A stretch of DNA of 64,000 nt from Parabacteroides sp. PF5-6 (GTDB taxonomy: Bacteria; Bacteroidota; Bacteroidia; Bacteroidales; Tannerellaceae). Positions within the stretch are counted from its first letter, which is position 1. Each line of letters starts with the position of its first letter. The DNA lies in contig NZ_JAQFIN010000004.1 of assembly GCF_029504695.1 (NCBI RefSeq), positions 186,001 through 250,000 on the forward strand. The letters are read 5' to 3'. Of the stretch, positions 1-8,229 are shown in pieces. Made by a program: the position numbers and the translations under genes. A model generated the notes under the pieces. That model saw nothing but the letters and a program-made list of their open reading frames with translations. It did not search any database and had not been told where the DNA came from.

Positions 1-1555
1 CCTGTCCGGCGTAGATATCTTCACCCGGCGGGATAAAGAAGCGGCCACGCGATTGTAGGTTATTCAAGGCATAAGCAATAGCTGTACCCGTTTCCATCGC
101 AATGATCGATCCGTTCTGACGTTTGTCCATATCTCCTTTCCAGGGTTGGAATTCCAGGAAGCGGTGCGCGATGATCGCCTCACCGGCCGAAGCTGTCAAC
201 AGGGCGTTGTTCATGCCGATAATCCCACGTGAAGGGATCGTAAATTCGAGGAAGATCCGGTCGCCCTTGCTCTCCATCATCGTCATTTCCCCTTTCCGAC
301 GGGTCACGATATCGATGATGCGGCTGGAACTTTCTTCCGGCACGTTGATCGTCAGCTGTTCTACCGGTTCACATTTCTCTCCGTTGATCTCTTTGATGAT
401 GACCTGCGGCTGTCCCACCTGTAGTTCATAGCCTTCGCGGCGCATGGTCTCGATCAATACCGACAGATGCAGGATGCCCCGTCCGTAGACCAGCCAGGCA
501 TCCGCCGAGTCGGTCGGTTCGACCCGCAGGGCCAGGTTCTTGTCCAGTTCGCGTTGCAGGCGATCGTATATATGGCGGGAGGTAACGTATTTACCATCTT
601 TTCCGAAGAAAGGCGAGTTATTGATCGTAAAGAGCATCGACATGGTCGGCTCATCGATCGCGATGGTCGGCAGAGCCTCCGGTTCGTTCAGGTCGGCAAC
701 CGTTTCGCCAATCTCAAACCCATCGATGCCCACCAGGGCACAGATATCTCCCGAGCTGGCGGAGGCGACCTTCGTACGTCCGAGTCCTTCGAAAACATTC
801 ACTTCTTTGATGCGCGACTTCACCATCGAGCCGTCGCGTTTGCATAACATGATATCTTGTCCTTCGCGCACCTCACCCCGATGTACCCGTCCGATAGCGA
901 TACGCCCGATATACTGGGAGTAGTCCAACGAGGTAATCAGCATCTGCGTCGGTCCTTCGTACACCTCAGGCTCCGGGATATATTCGATAATCGCATCCAA
1001 CAGGGGTTGAATATCTTCGGTCGGATTATTCCAGTCGTCCGACATCCAGCCTTGCTTGGCCGAACCGTAAATCGTTGGGAAATCCAATTGCTCTTCCGTC
1101 GCGTCCAGGTTGAACATCAGGTCGAACACCATCTCCTGCACCTCCGAAGGGCGGCAGTTGGGTTTGTCTACCTTATTAATAACTACGATCGGCTTCAGTC
1201 CGATCTGGATCGCTTTCTGCAATACGAAGCGCGTCTGCGGCATCGGCCCTTCGAAGGCGTCCACCAACAACAGGCAACCGTCCGCCATATTCAACACACG
1301 TTCCACTTCCCCTCCGAAGTCGGCATGGCCCGGAGTATCGATAATATTGATTTTATATCCTTTGTAGTTGATAGATACGTTCTTGGCTAAAATCGTAATG
1401 CCACGTTCACGTTCCAAATCGTTATTGTCAAGGAATTGGTCGGGCTCCGCCTGTCCCTCACGAAACAGTTTGCCGGCTAATAACATTTTATCTACAAGGG
1501 TTGTTTTGCCATGGTCGACATGGGCAATAATTGCAATGTTTCTGATCTTTTGCAT
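1..1555 (-). CDS. typA: Translational GTPase TypA/BipA (C-terminus beyond window)
   Basis: Ribosome-associated GTPase of the EF-G/LepA superfamily, linked in other bacteria to ribosome assembly and stress or cold growth. Starts at the ATG read leftwards from 1555 (MQKIRNIAIIAHVDHGKTTL). The P-loop AHVDHGKT is at residues 11-18, followed by the switch segment RERGITI, DTPGHADF and NKVDKP, in the order expected of a translational GTPase. The EF-G-like C-terminal half (GRGILHLSVLIE and later RGIIGMNNALLT) is also readable. The frame is open to base 1, so roughly 80 C-terminal residues lie outside. Divergent from rpsO with a 174-bp shared upstream region. Identification is secure; only the physiological role in this organism is inferred. 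Confidence 0.96.
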   Translation of the reverse strand, partial: MQKIRNIAIIAHVDHGKTTLVDKMLLAGKLFREGQAEPDQFLDNNDLERERGITILAKNVSINYKGYKINIIDTPGHADFGGEVERVLNMADGCLLLVDAFEGPMPQTRFVLQKAIQIGLKPIVVINKVDKPNCRPSEVQEMVFDLMFNLDATEEQLDFPTIYGSAKQGWMSDDWNNPTEDIQPLLDAIIEYIPEPEVYEGPTQMLITSLDYSQYIGRIAIGRVHRGEVREGQDIMLCKRDGSMVKSRIKEVNVFEGLGRTKVASASSGDICALVGIDGFEIGETVADLNEPEALPTIAIDEPTMSMLFTINNSPFFGKDGKYVTSRHIYDRLQRELDKNLALRVEPTDSADAWLVYGRGILHLSVLIETMRREGYELQVGQPQVIIKEINGEKCEPVEQLTINVPEESSSRIIDIVTRRKGEMTMMESKGDRIFLEFTIPSRGIIGMNNALLTASAGEAIIAHRFLEFQPWKGDMDKRQNGSIIAMETGTAIAYALNNLQSRGRFFIPPGEDIYAGQ

Positions 1556-1578
1556 CGAAGACTAATTTTTAGTGGGTG

Positions 1579-1586
1579 CAAAGTTA
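1579..1586 (-). promoter_or_regulatory. -7 box for typA
   Basis: Read on the minus strand this is TAACTTTG, a full match to the Bacteroidetes -7 consensus TAnnTTTG, 23 nt upstream of the typA ATG. No convincing TTTG -33 element was seen. Confidence 0.6.
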
Positions 1587-1651
1587 CGATTTCTAATCGA
1601 GAAAGAGGGGGTATCGGATCGATAATTCTTCAGAAAAAGAGAGAGAAATAC

Positions 1652-1681
1652 TTGTTGTTCCAAAATAAAGCCTTATATTTG
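1652..1681 (+). promoter_or_regulatory. rpsO promoter (-33/-7)
   Basis: TTG at 1652-1654, 19 nt spacer, then TATATTTG at 1674-1681. This matches the Bacteroidetes primary sigma pattern and would give a leader of about 45 nt before rpsO. Confidence 0.7.
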
Positions 1682-1729
1682 CACCCGCTTAAATAACATA
1701 GTATTAATTTATTAAAGTATCAAAGAATC

Positions 1730-2005
1730 ATGTATTTAGATTCAGAAAAGAAAAAAGAATTATTCGAAAAGCACGGAAATGCTAAGTCTGCAACCGACAC
1801 AGGATCTCCTGAAAGCCAGATCGCGCTTTTCACGTATCGCATCAGTCACCTGACTGAGCACTTGAAAAAGAACCGGAAAGACTTCGGTACTACCCGGTCA
1901 CTTCAGAAGTTAGTAGGTAAACGTCGTCGTCTGTTGGATTACCTGATCAAAACAGATATCACCCGTTACCGTGCGATCATCAAAGAATTAGGCATCAGAA
2001 GATAA
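1730..2005 (+). CDS. rpsO: 30S ribosomal protein S15
   Basis: Small-subunit protein that binds 16S rRNA early in 30S assembly. 91 residues, close to the family's usual 89. The diagnostic stretches are all present: TGSPESQIALFTYRI, LTEHLKKNRKDFGTTRSL, and KRRRLLDYL followed by YRAIIKELGIRR at the C-terminus. Monocistronic, with its own promoter and a strong terminator 18 nt downstream. S15 represses its own translation in other bacteria; I see no obvious regulatory fold in this short leader. Confidence 0.98.
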   Translation: MYLDSEKKKELFEKHGNAKSATDTGSPESQIALFTYRISHLTEHLKKNRKDFGTTRSLQKLVGKRRRLLDYLIKTDITRYRAIIKELGIRR

Positions 2006-2023
2006 AATCTTCATACCCAAGCT

Positions 2024-2055
2024 AAGGGGCCTCCGAAAGGAAGGCCCCTTTTTTA
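2024..2055 (+). terminator. Rho-independent terminator of rpsO
   Basis: AAGGGGCCT pairs with AGGCCCCTT around a short CCGAAAGGA loop region, followed by a run of six T. Confidence 0.9.
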
Positions 2056-2146
2056 TTCCTTTTATCGCCCCAAGCCCCCAATTTTTCTCCCTATTTCAGC
2101 AGAAAGTATTATATACTGTATATGAGCGAATTGTAGGGACCATTCA

Positions 2147-2168
2147 TTTGTTGATAATTATCAACAAA
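2147..2168. repeat. 22-bp perfect palindrome (TTGTTGATAATTATCAACAA core)
   Basis: A perfect 22-bp palindrome built on TTGTTGATAATTATCAACAA, alone in the 315-bp gap between rpsO and the XRE-cupin gene. The same core, with flanking CATTCA/TGAATG in inverted orientation, recurs as the third unit of the array at 57135-57200. The rest of this gap holds the promoter of the next gene and nothing else I recognise; the short frame at 2148-2333 is not convincing. Confidence 0.8.
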
Positions 2169-2261
2169 CAAATACTCCCACCGGAAAAGGGAAATACTCT
2201 CGCTGATTCGGAATCATATAGGGGAGATAAAGAGAGGATAGTTGTTTTCTCTCTCATATGT

Positions 2262-2292
2262 TTTGTTGAAATGAAATATTCTCTTAATTTTG
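2262..2292 (+). promoter_or_regulatory. Promoter of the XRE-cupin/acyl-CoA ligase operon
   Basis: TTTG at 2262-2265, 19 nt spacer, TAATTTTG at 2285-2292. It fits the Bacteroidetes consensus and leaves a leader of about 75 nt. Confidence 0.65.
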
Positions 2293-2371
2293 CGGCGTTT
2301 AATTACAAATCATCATCAAAAAGAAGAATTTAATTAACAATCCATAGCAAAATACCATAATAAGAGAAAAG

Positions 2372-2956
2372 ATGGGGAATAACAAGATCATTGGAGAGAA
2401 GATCAAAGCGTTGCGCGAGACAAAGCAGTTGAGTATGGAGGAGATAGCCGAACGTTCGGGTTTGAGTAAAGAACAAATCGAACGGATCGAAGGAAATGTG
2501 GATTTCCCGTCGTTGGCTCCGCTAATCAAGATCGCGCGGGTATTGGGTGTGCGTCTGGGCACGTTCCTCGACGACCAGGCGGAGCTCGGTCCGGTGATCA
2601 GCCGGCGCAAAGACAATTCGGACGAGAACAGCATCAATTTCACCAATAACGAATCGCACGGGCGGAAACACATGGTCTACCACTCCTTGTCGCAAGACAA
2701 GTCGGGGCGCCATATGGAGCCGTTCCTGATCGATATCGCGCCTTCGGAAGAGGGGGTCGATTTTGTGCTCTCCACCCATGAAGGGGAAGAATTTATCTAT
2801 GTATTGGAAGGGGTTGTGGAAATCAATTACGGCAAGAACATCTATGTATTGGAAGCCGGCGACAGCATCTATTACGATTCGATAGTCGCCCACCACGTAC
2901 ATGCCGCCACGAACGAGACTGCCCGGATTCTGGGGGTTGTTTATACGCCTTATTGA
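2372..2956 (+). CDS. XRE-family regulator with C-terminal cupin
   Basis: 194 residues. Residues about 8-65 form an XRE/Cro helix-turn-helix (KIKALRETKQLSMEEIAERS, then GLSKEQIERIEGN and LIKIARVLGVRLGTFLD). Residues about 120-194 form a small cupin barrel (EGEEFIYVLEGVVEI, GDSIYYDS, HHVHAA). This HTH-cupin layout belongs to regulators that sense a small ligand in the barrel, as in PuuR-like or fatty-acid-linked regulators. The next gene, an acyl-CoA ligase, starts 3 nt after the stop, so the two are almost certainly co-transcribed; the ligand may be a substrate or product of that enzyme (inference). Autoregulation is likely but no operator is proved. Confidence 0.9.
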   Translation: MGNNKIIGEKIKALRETKQLSMEEIAERSGLSKEQIERIEGNVDFPSLAPLIKIARVLGVRLGTFLDDQAELGPVISRRKDNSDENSINFTNNESHGRKHMVYHSLSQDKSGRHMEPFLIDIAPSEEGVDFVLSTHEGEEFIYVLEGVVEINYGKNIYVLEAGDSIYYDSIVAHHVHAATNETARILGVVYTPY

Positions 2957-2959
2957 TCT

Positions 2960-4624
2960 ATGGGAAAAGAATATCAACTGCAAGACAAAACACTGGGAGA
3001 CTGGCTCGAACATTGGGCACGGGTGACTCCCGACAAAGAATATCTGGTGTATTCCGACCGCAACCTGCGCTTCACCTGGAAGCAGTTCAATCAGCGGGTC
3101 GACGATATGGCCAAAGGACTGATGGCGATCGGTGTCAAACACGGCACGCATGTCGGGATCTGGGCAACGAATGTGCCCGACTGGCTGACGTTTGTCTATG
3201 CCGGGGCTAAGGTCGGCGCGGTACTGGTGACCGTCAATACCAACTACAAGCAACATGAAGTGGAATACCTGGTCGGCAATGCCGATATTCATACTTTATG
3301 TATTACGGAAGGGGTCTTCGACGGCAGTTATATCGACATGACCTACGAGATGCTGCCCGAGTTACGGGAGGCACAACGAGGTTTCCTCTCCAGCAAACGT
3401 TTTCCTCACCTGAAGAATGTCGTTTACATCGGGCAAGAGAAGTACCGGGGCATGTATAATACGCCGGAGATCTTATTGCTCGGGCAGAATATCAGTGATC
3501 AAACACTGGAAGAAGCGAAAAAGAAAGTCAGTTGCCACGATGTGGTCAATATGCAATATACTTCGGGCACGACCGGCTTCCCCAAAGGGGTGATGCTGAC
3601 CCATCATAATATCGCCAACAACGGATACTTCACCGGTGAGGGCATGAACTTCACGGCCGACGACAAGCTTTGCTGTTGCGTTCCATTGTTCCATTGTTTC
3701 GGTATCACCTTGGCGTCGATGAATGTGATGACACACGGAAGCACGCAGGTGATGGTCGAGAAATTCGATCCGTTGACCGTCTTAGCCTCGGTGCATAAGG
3801 AGCGGTGCACGGCATTATACGGCGTGCCGACCATGTTTATCGCCGAGTTGAACCATCCGATGTTCGATATGTTCGACCTCACTTCCTTGCGCACCGGTAT
3901 CATGGCAGGCTCCCTCTGCCCGATCGAACTGATGCGGGCGGTGACCGAGAAGATGCACATCACCCATATCACCAGCGTGTACGGTCTGACGGAGACCTCG
4001 CCCGGCATGACGCATTCCGTGACGGAAGACTCCTTCGAAGCCCGCTGCACCACCGTCGGAAAAGAATACCCTTTCACCGAAGTCAAGATCTTCAATCCCG
4101 AGACCGGCGAAGAATGCCCCGTCGGCACGCAAGGCGAAGTCTGCTGTCGCGGTTACCTGGTGATGAAAGGCTACTACAAAAATCCGGAAGCAACAGCCGA
4201 AGCGATCGACAAAGACGGCTGGCTGCACTCCGGCGACCTGGGCGTGAAAGACGAAGAAGGCTATTTCCGCATCACCGGCCGCATCAAGGATATGATTATC
4301 CGCGGGGGAGAGAATATCTACCCGCGTGAGGTCGAAGAGTTTCTTTACCATCTTGAAGGCGTGCAGGATGTGCAGGTAGCCGGTATCCCCTCGGAGAAAT
4401 ACGGCGAAGAGGTTGGCGCCTTTATCATCCTCAAAGAAGGGGCCGTCGTCACCGAAGAAGAGGTCAAAGACTTCTGCCGCGGCAAGATCGCCCGCCACAA
4501 GATCCCGAAATACATCTTCTTCATCGACGCCTACCCCCTCACTGGCAGCGGCAAGATCCAAAAATTCAGGCTCAAAGATATTGCGCTGAAGATGCTGGAG
4601 GAGAAAGGGGTGAAGCCGGTGTAA
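2960..4624 (+). CDS. AMP-forming acyl-CoA synthetase (FadD-like)
   Basis: 554 residues, typical for the ANL superfamily. The adenylation P-loop-like motif [16 protein letters not shown] is at about 200-215, YGLTETSPG in the middle, GWLHSGDLG near 420, the hinge [20 protein letters not shown] follows, and the catalytic lysine lies in GSGKIQK (K532). It should activate a carboxylate with ATP to an acyl-AMP and then load CoA; medium or long-chain fatty acids are the usual substrates of close relatives, but the chain length cannot be read from sequence. No signal peptide, so cytosolic or membrane-peripheral. Second gene of an operon with the XRE-cupin regulator. The frame at 3805-4329 is a shadow. 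Confidence 0.93.
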   Translation: MGKEYQLQDKTLGDWLEHWARVTPDKEYLVYSDRNLRFTWKQFNQRVDDMAKGLMAIGVKHGTHVGIWATNVPDWLTFVYAGAKVGAVLVTVNTNYKQHEVEYLVGNADIHTLCITEGVFDGSYIDMTYEMLPELREAQRGFLSSKRFPHLKNVVYIGQEKYRGMYNTPEILLLGQNISDQTLEEAKKKVSCHDVVNMQYTSGTTGFPKGVMLTHHNIANNGYFTGEGMNFTADDKLCCCVPLFHCFGITLASMNVMTHGSTQVMVEKFDPLTVLASVHKERCTALYGVPTMFIAELNHPMFDMFDLTSLRTGIMAGSLCPIELMRAVTEKMHITHITSVYGLTETSPGMTHSVTEDSFEARCTTVGKEYPFTEVKIFNPETGEECPVGTQGEVCCRGYLVMKGYYKNPEATAEAIDKDGWLHSGDLGVKDEEGYFRITGRIKDMIIRGGENIYPREVEEFLYHLEGVQDVQVAGIPSEKYGEEVGAFIILKEGAVVTEEEVKDFCRGKIARHKIPKYIFFIDAYPLTGSGKIQKFRLKDIALKMLEEKGVKPV

Positions 4625-4689
4625 TAAACACTCCTTTCATTTCTTTGATTGAGGTTGACCCCAAAACATTAAATATACTATCTTGATGT

Positions 4690-4730
4690 CCTCGCCTGGT
4701 CAGGCGAGGGGGACCATCGCTTGCGATGGT
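4690..4730. repeat. Bipartite palindromic element upstream of the DUF559 gene
   Basis: A 20-bp palindrome CCTCGCCTGGTCAGGCGAGG (4690-4709), a GGG spacer, and a second palindrome ACCATCGCTTGCGATGGT (4713-4730). The same two-palindrome plan occurs twice in the hairpin at 32711-32946 with different stem sequences. The first palindrome and its flank (ACTATCTTGATGTCC) recur at 5250-5294 on the other side of the gene. Confidence 0.8.
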
Positions 4731-4808
4731 AGAGTGGTTGTTTTCTAAAAACACTTGCTTTCTCCACAGAAATTTCTGATATTTACACACAATTAAATAC
4801 CAGAAACT

Positions 4809-5198
4809 ATGAATCCAGATAAGCTCATTAACCATAAGGATTGCAAATCTTACCGAAACCATCTACGCACGCACTCCACTCATGCCGAAATAGAATTGTG
4901 GCAACTGATAAAAAATCGCCAAGTTGAAGGTTTAAAACTTAGACGCCAACAGAGTATTGGGGCTTATATCGTGGACTTTTACTGTCCGCAGATTCGTTTA
5001 GCCATAGAATTGGATGGGCAAGTACACGTCGGTAATGAAGAATATGATGACAAACGCACGAACTATATAAAAGAAAAGCTGGGGATTCATATCCTCAGAT
5101 ATGAAAACAAGTTTGTGTATGAACATCCGGATTGTATATTGGAGGATATTAAAGAATATTTAGAGAAAAGGACAACCACTTCACCGCCTCAAAAATAG
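4809..5198 (+). CDS. DUF559 / Vsr-like endonuclease-domain protein
   Basis: 129 residues. The core reads IELWQLIKNRQVEGLKLRRQ, then IGAYIVDFYCPQIRLAIELD and GQVH, then KEKLGIHILRYENKFVYEHP. This is the DUF559 family with a PD-(D/E)XK-type fold related to Vsr mismatch endonucleases: the candidate metal ligands are D in VDFYCP and E/D in IELDG. The biological role of DUF559 proteins is not settled. The gene is framed by copies of the same palindromic repeat at 4690 and 5260, an arrangement reminiscent of REP elements around their cognate nuclease genes (inference). No Bacteroidetes -7 box or clear RBS was found. Confidence 0.85.
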   Translation: MNPDKLINHKDCKSYRNHLRTHSTHAEIELWQLIKNRQVEGLKLRRQQSIGAYIVDFYCPQIRLAIELDGQVHVGNEEYDDKRTNYIKEKLGIHILRYENKFVYEHPDCILEDIKEYLEKRTTTSPPQK

Positions 5199-5259
5199 CA
5201 GATACACTATCAAATCGTCCTCTCCTGACTCAAAAGTTATCAATCCAGTATCTCGATGT

Positions 5260-5279
5260 CCTCGCCTGACCAGGCGAGG
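5260..5279. repeat. Palindromic repeat downstream of the DUF559 gene
   Basis: CCTCGCCTGACCAGGCGAGG, differing by a two-base change at the centre from the copy at 4690-4709. It is followed by ACACTAAGATAGTATT, which in reverse complement matches the sequence before the upstream copy, so the gene lies inside an inverted repeat of about 36 bp. Confidence 0.8.
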
Positions 5280-5423
5280 ACACTAAGATAGTATTATTCA
5301 TCACAATGAAGTTACACTTCTCTTCATTCGTCCCTTTCCCCCGAATATTCGTCTGATTAAAAAGTTCTTTCTTTCTATTCGGGAGATTTAAGTATATTTA
5401 TCCCCTATTCAAATACTTAGGAG

Positions 5424-8168
5424 ATGAAACAATTATACCATGCGATTCTGTTTTTTCTATTGATCTCTACTGTGGCTTATGGACAACAGGTGAGCGGATA
5501 TGTCTACGATGAGACGACTAACGAGGTATTGCCCGGCGTAAACATCTATTATAAAGAGCAATCGGAAACGGTCGGCGTGGTCTCCGACAAGGACGGGCGG
5601 TATGAGATCAACCTGCCGGAAAAAGGGGCAACGCTTGTGTTCAGTTACCTGGGCTATCAGACACAGTCGCTTCCGTTATTCGTTGCCAAACACCAAACGA
5701 AGACATTGAACGTAGCCTTGCAGATGGAAACGCAACTGATGGAAGAGGTGGTGGTCAGCGTCGGGCGCTACGAGCAGAAACTCAATGAGATAACCGTTTC
5801 GATGGAGGTATTGAAAGCTCCCGATATTGCCAAACAGTCGCCGACAGATCTGACAACGGTATTGAAAACCATCCCCGGCGTGGAGGTTACCGACCGCCAG
5901 CCCAGCATCCGCAGCGGCAGTGGTTGGACCTACGGCGTGGGTAGCCGAAGCCTGATCCTGATCGACGGCATGTCGGCCTTGACTCCCGGCTCGGGTGAGA
6001 TCAACTGGAACGTGATCCCGATGGAGAACATCGAACAGGTCGAGGTATTAAAAGGCGCCTCTTCCGTATTGTATGGCTCGTCTGCATTGAACGGCTTGAT
6101 CAATGTACGCACCAAACGTCCGGGGCTCGAACCTTCCACACGTATCCATACTTACGCCGGCATCTACGGCAATCCCAAAGAAAAGAGTTATAAATGGTGG
6201 GAGGGCGACTACCACAACCCGCTCTACACGGGCATCGAGGCCTCGCACTCCCGGCGCATCAAGGACTTCGACCTATCGGTAGGCCTGAACTACTTCAAAG
6301 ACGAGGGCTACCGCAGCGATAACGATACGGAACGCTTCCGCATCGGCGGCAACCTGACCTATCACCATCCCCGTGTGTACGGCCTGAACTTCGGTGCGAA
6401 CGCCAACTTCCTGACCAACGACTACACCGGCTTCTTTATCTGGCGCTCGCCCCAAGAGGCCTACCAGCAGTCGCCGCTCGCCAATATGGGACGGCGGGAG
6501 TATATGTTTCAGATCGATCCGTTCCTCAACTATACGAACGACGAAAAGGGAACAACCCACCGCTTCAAGGGACGTTTCTTCCGGCGCGGCAATCAAATCG
6601 TGACACATACGACGGATAAAAATATCTTCGACATCGCCAATAACATGGGCTTCGACTACAACCGCATCAACGAGGTAGTCGATCTGGGGCAGAACTGGCA
6701 GACGAAACTATTGCCGCGCTTCCTGCCCTACCTGCCGCAGTTGATGAACGGCAATGTGAACGGCCTGATCGGCGAAGCGAAGAAGATCCTGAAAGATTAT
6801 TTCCCCACCGGTCGGCCGGCGGATTATATGGATCTGGTATCCTGGGTGATGGGACATACGCCGCTGCCCTCCAGTGCCGACCAGGCTATTCCCTGGCTCA
6901 CCGGCGCCCTTACACCGCCCTCCAACGGGGTAAGCCCGACCGACTATACCACCGCCTATGCGATGGATTACCAGTTCAGCAAAAAGTTCGACCATTCGCA
7001 ACTAACTGTCGGGGCAAGTTACGACCATGTGTATATCAACTCGGCAGTCACCGGACGCCACCGCAGCGACAACGCCGCCTTGTTTGCACAGTACGATCAT
7101 AAGCTTTTAGACCGCCTGAACGTCTCTGTCGGTGGGCGATTGGAGTATTTCCGGATCGACGAGAGCTACCGCGAAGCGGAGACGGAGATCTTCGGTATGG
7201 ATGTGCCGGTCAAGCCGGTCTTCCGCGGTGGGTTGAACTACGAATTGGCGGAATATAGCTTCGTCCGCGCTTCGTTCGGGCAGGGCTACCGTTATCCGTC
7301 GGTCGTTGAGAAACATGTCTTGAAAGATATCGGCGGTATCGGCGCTTTCCCCAATGCGAACCTGAAAGCGGAGAGCGGATACAATGCGGAGATCGGCATC
7401 AAGCAGGGCTATAAATTCGGCAATCTGCAAGGCTTTGTCGATCTGGCCGGTTTCTATACCCGGTATAAAGATATGATCGAGTTCCGCCTGGGCCTCTTCG
7501 ACAAGAGAGACTTCAATTATGTCGAAAGCCTCGATGGACTGATCAGCTTACTGACCGGCGGGATCGAGAATATGGGCATTGGCGCTCAGTTTGTCAACGC
7601 GGGACGGGCGGAGATCTATGGCGTAGACCTTTCCACCACCGGTTTCTACGCGTTTAATCCCGATACCCGGCTGGCCTACAATCTGGGGTATGTCTTTACT
7701 ATGCCGATCGACCTTGATGTCGACGAACGCAACGCCGCCGAAGAAGCCAATACCGATCTCTTGGCCATGCGCTCGAAGTCGAACGACTCGCGCTACCTCA
7801 AATACCGCCAGAAGCATACGCTCAAAGCGATGTTCGACCTGGAATGGAAAAACTTCTCGATCGGCACCAACCTGGCGTGGAAAAGCAAGACATTGGCAGT
7901 CGATTACTTTATGGTGGACGAACGCACGAAAGGAATGCCCAACCTCTGGGATCATGTGCGCGGCATCCTCTTTGGCGACCTGCATTCTTACTGGCAAGAG
8001 AACAACAAAAGCCATTTCACGATGGACCTGCGCATGGGGGTTGGGATCACAAAGAATCTTCGCCTACAGGGCATGATAAATAACCTCCTGAACACAGAAT
8101 ACAGCGTCCGCCCGATGGATGTTTCGCCACCACGAACGTTTGTGGTGCAGTTGAGTGCGAACTTTTAG
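5424..8168 (+). CDS. TonB-dependent outer-membrane receptor
   Basis: 914 residues. Signal peptide MKQLYHAILFFLLISTVAYG, then a carboxypeptidase-D-like regulatory domain (about 22-105; GYVYDETTNEVLPGVNIYY and FSYLGYQTQ), the TonB plug (about 125-235; TTVLKTIPGVEVTDRQPSIR and ENIEQVEVLKGASSVLYGSS) and a 22-strand-type barrel ending in VVQLSANF, with the terminal Phe usual for barrel proteins. Plug motifs are intact. There is no SusD partner, so it is not a classical SusCD glycan importer; iron, heme, cobalamin or another ligand is possible and cannot be chosen here. GGAG lies directly before the ATG. The gene stands alone between the DUF559 unit and valS. Confidence 0.92.
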   Translation: MKQLYHAILFFLLISTVAYGQQVSGYVYDETTNEVLPGVNIYYKEQSETVGVVSDKDGRYEINLPEKGATLVFSYLGYQTQSLPLFVAKHQTKTLNVALQMETQLMEEVVVSVGRYEQKLNEITVSMEVLKAPDIAKQSPTDLTTVLKTIPGVEVTDRQPSIRSGSGWTYGVGSRSLILIDGMSALTPGSGEINWNVIPMENIEQVEVLKGASSVLYGSSALNGLINVRTKRPGLEPSTRIHTYAGIYGNPKEKSYKWWEGDYHNPLYTGIEASHSRRIKDFDLSVGLNYFKDEGYRSDNDTERFRIGGNLTYHHPRVYGLNFGANANFLTNDYTGFFIWRSPQEAYQQSPLANMGRREYMFQIDPFLNYTNDEKGTTHRFKGRFFRRGNQIVTHTTDKNIFDIANNMGFDYNRINEVVDLGQNWQTKLLPRFLPYLPQLMNGNVNGLIGEAKKILKDYFPTGRPADYMDLVSWVMGHTPLPSSADQAIPWLTGALTPPSNGVSPTDYTTAYAMDYQFSKKFDHSQLTVGASYDHVYINSAVTGRHRSDNAALFAQYDHKLLDRLNVSVGGRLEYFRIDESYREAETEIFGMDVPVKPVFRGGLNYELAEYSFVRASFGQGYRYPSVVEKHVLKDIGGIGAFPNANLKAESGYNAEIGIKQGYKFGNLQGFVDLAGFYTRYKDMIEFRLGLFDKRDFNYVESLDGLISLLTGGIENMGIGAQFVNAGRAEIYGVDLSTTGFYAFNPDTRLAYNLGYVFTMPIDLDVDERNAAEEANTDLLAMRSKSNDSRYLKYRQKHTLKAMFDLEWKNFSIGTNLAWKSKTLAVDYFMVDERTKGMPNLWDHVRGILFGDLHSYWQENNKSHFTMDLRMGVGITKNLRLQGMINNLLNTEYSVRPMDVSPPRTFVVQLSANF

Positions 8169-8178
8169 GAAACTTTTT

Positions 8179-8186
8179 TACCTTTG
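8179..8186 (+). promoter_or_regulatory. -7 box for valS
   Basis: TACCTTTG, a full consensus match 43 nt upstream of the valS ATG; no good -33 TTTG at 19-20 nt. Confidence 0.55.
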
Positions 8187-8229
8187 CACATTCTAATAAT
8201 GTGTTTATCAAAGTTATTCAAATAGATTT

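Noticed and set aside
2148-2333. Small frame between rpsO and the XRE-cupin gene
   Set aside because: It starts inside the palindrome, overlaps the promoter, and has no plausible protein content.
5424-8168. SusC-type glycan importer
   Set aside because: No SusD-like lipoprotein gene follows; the next gene is valS with its own promoter.
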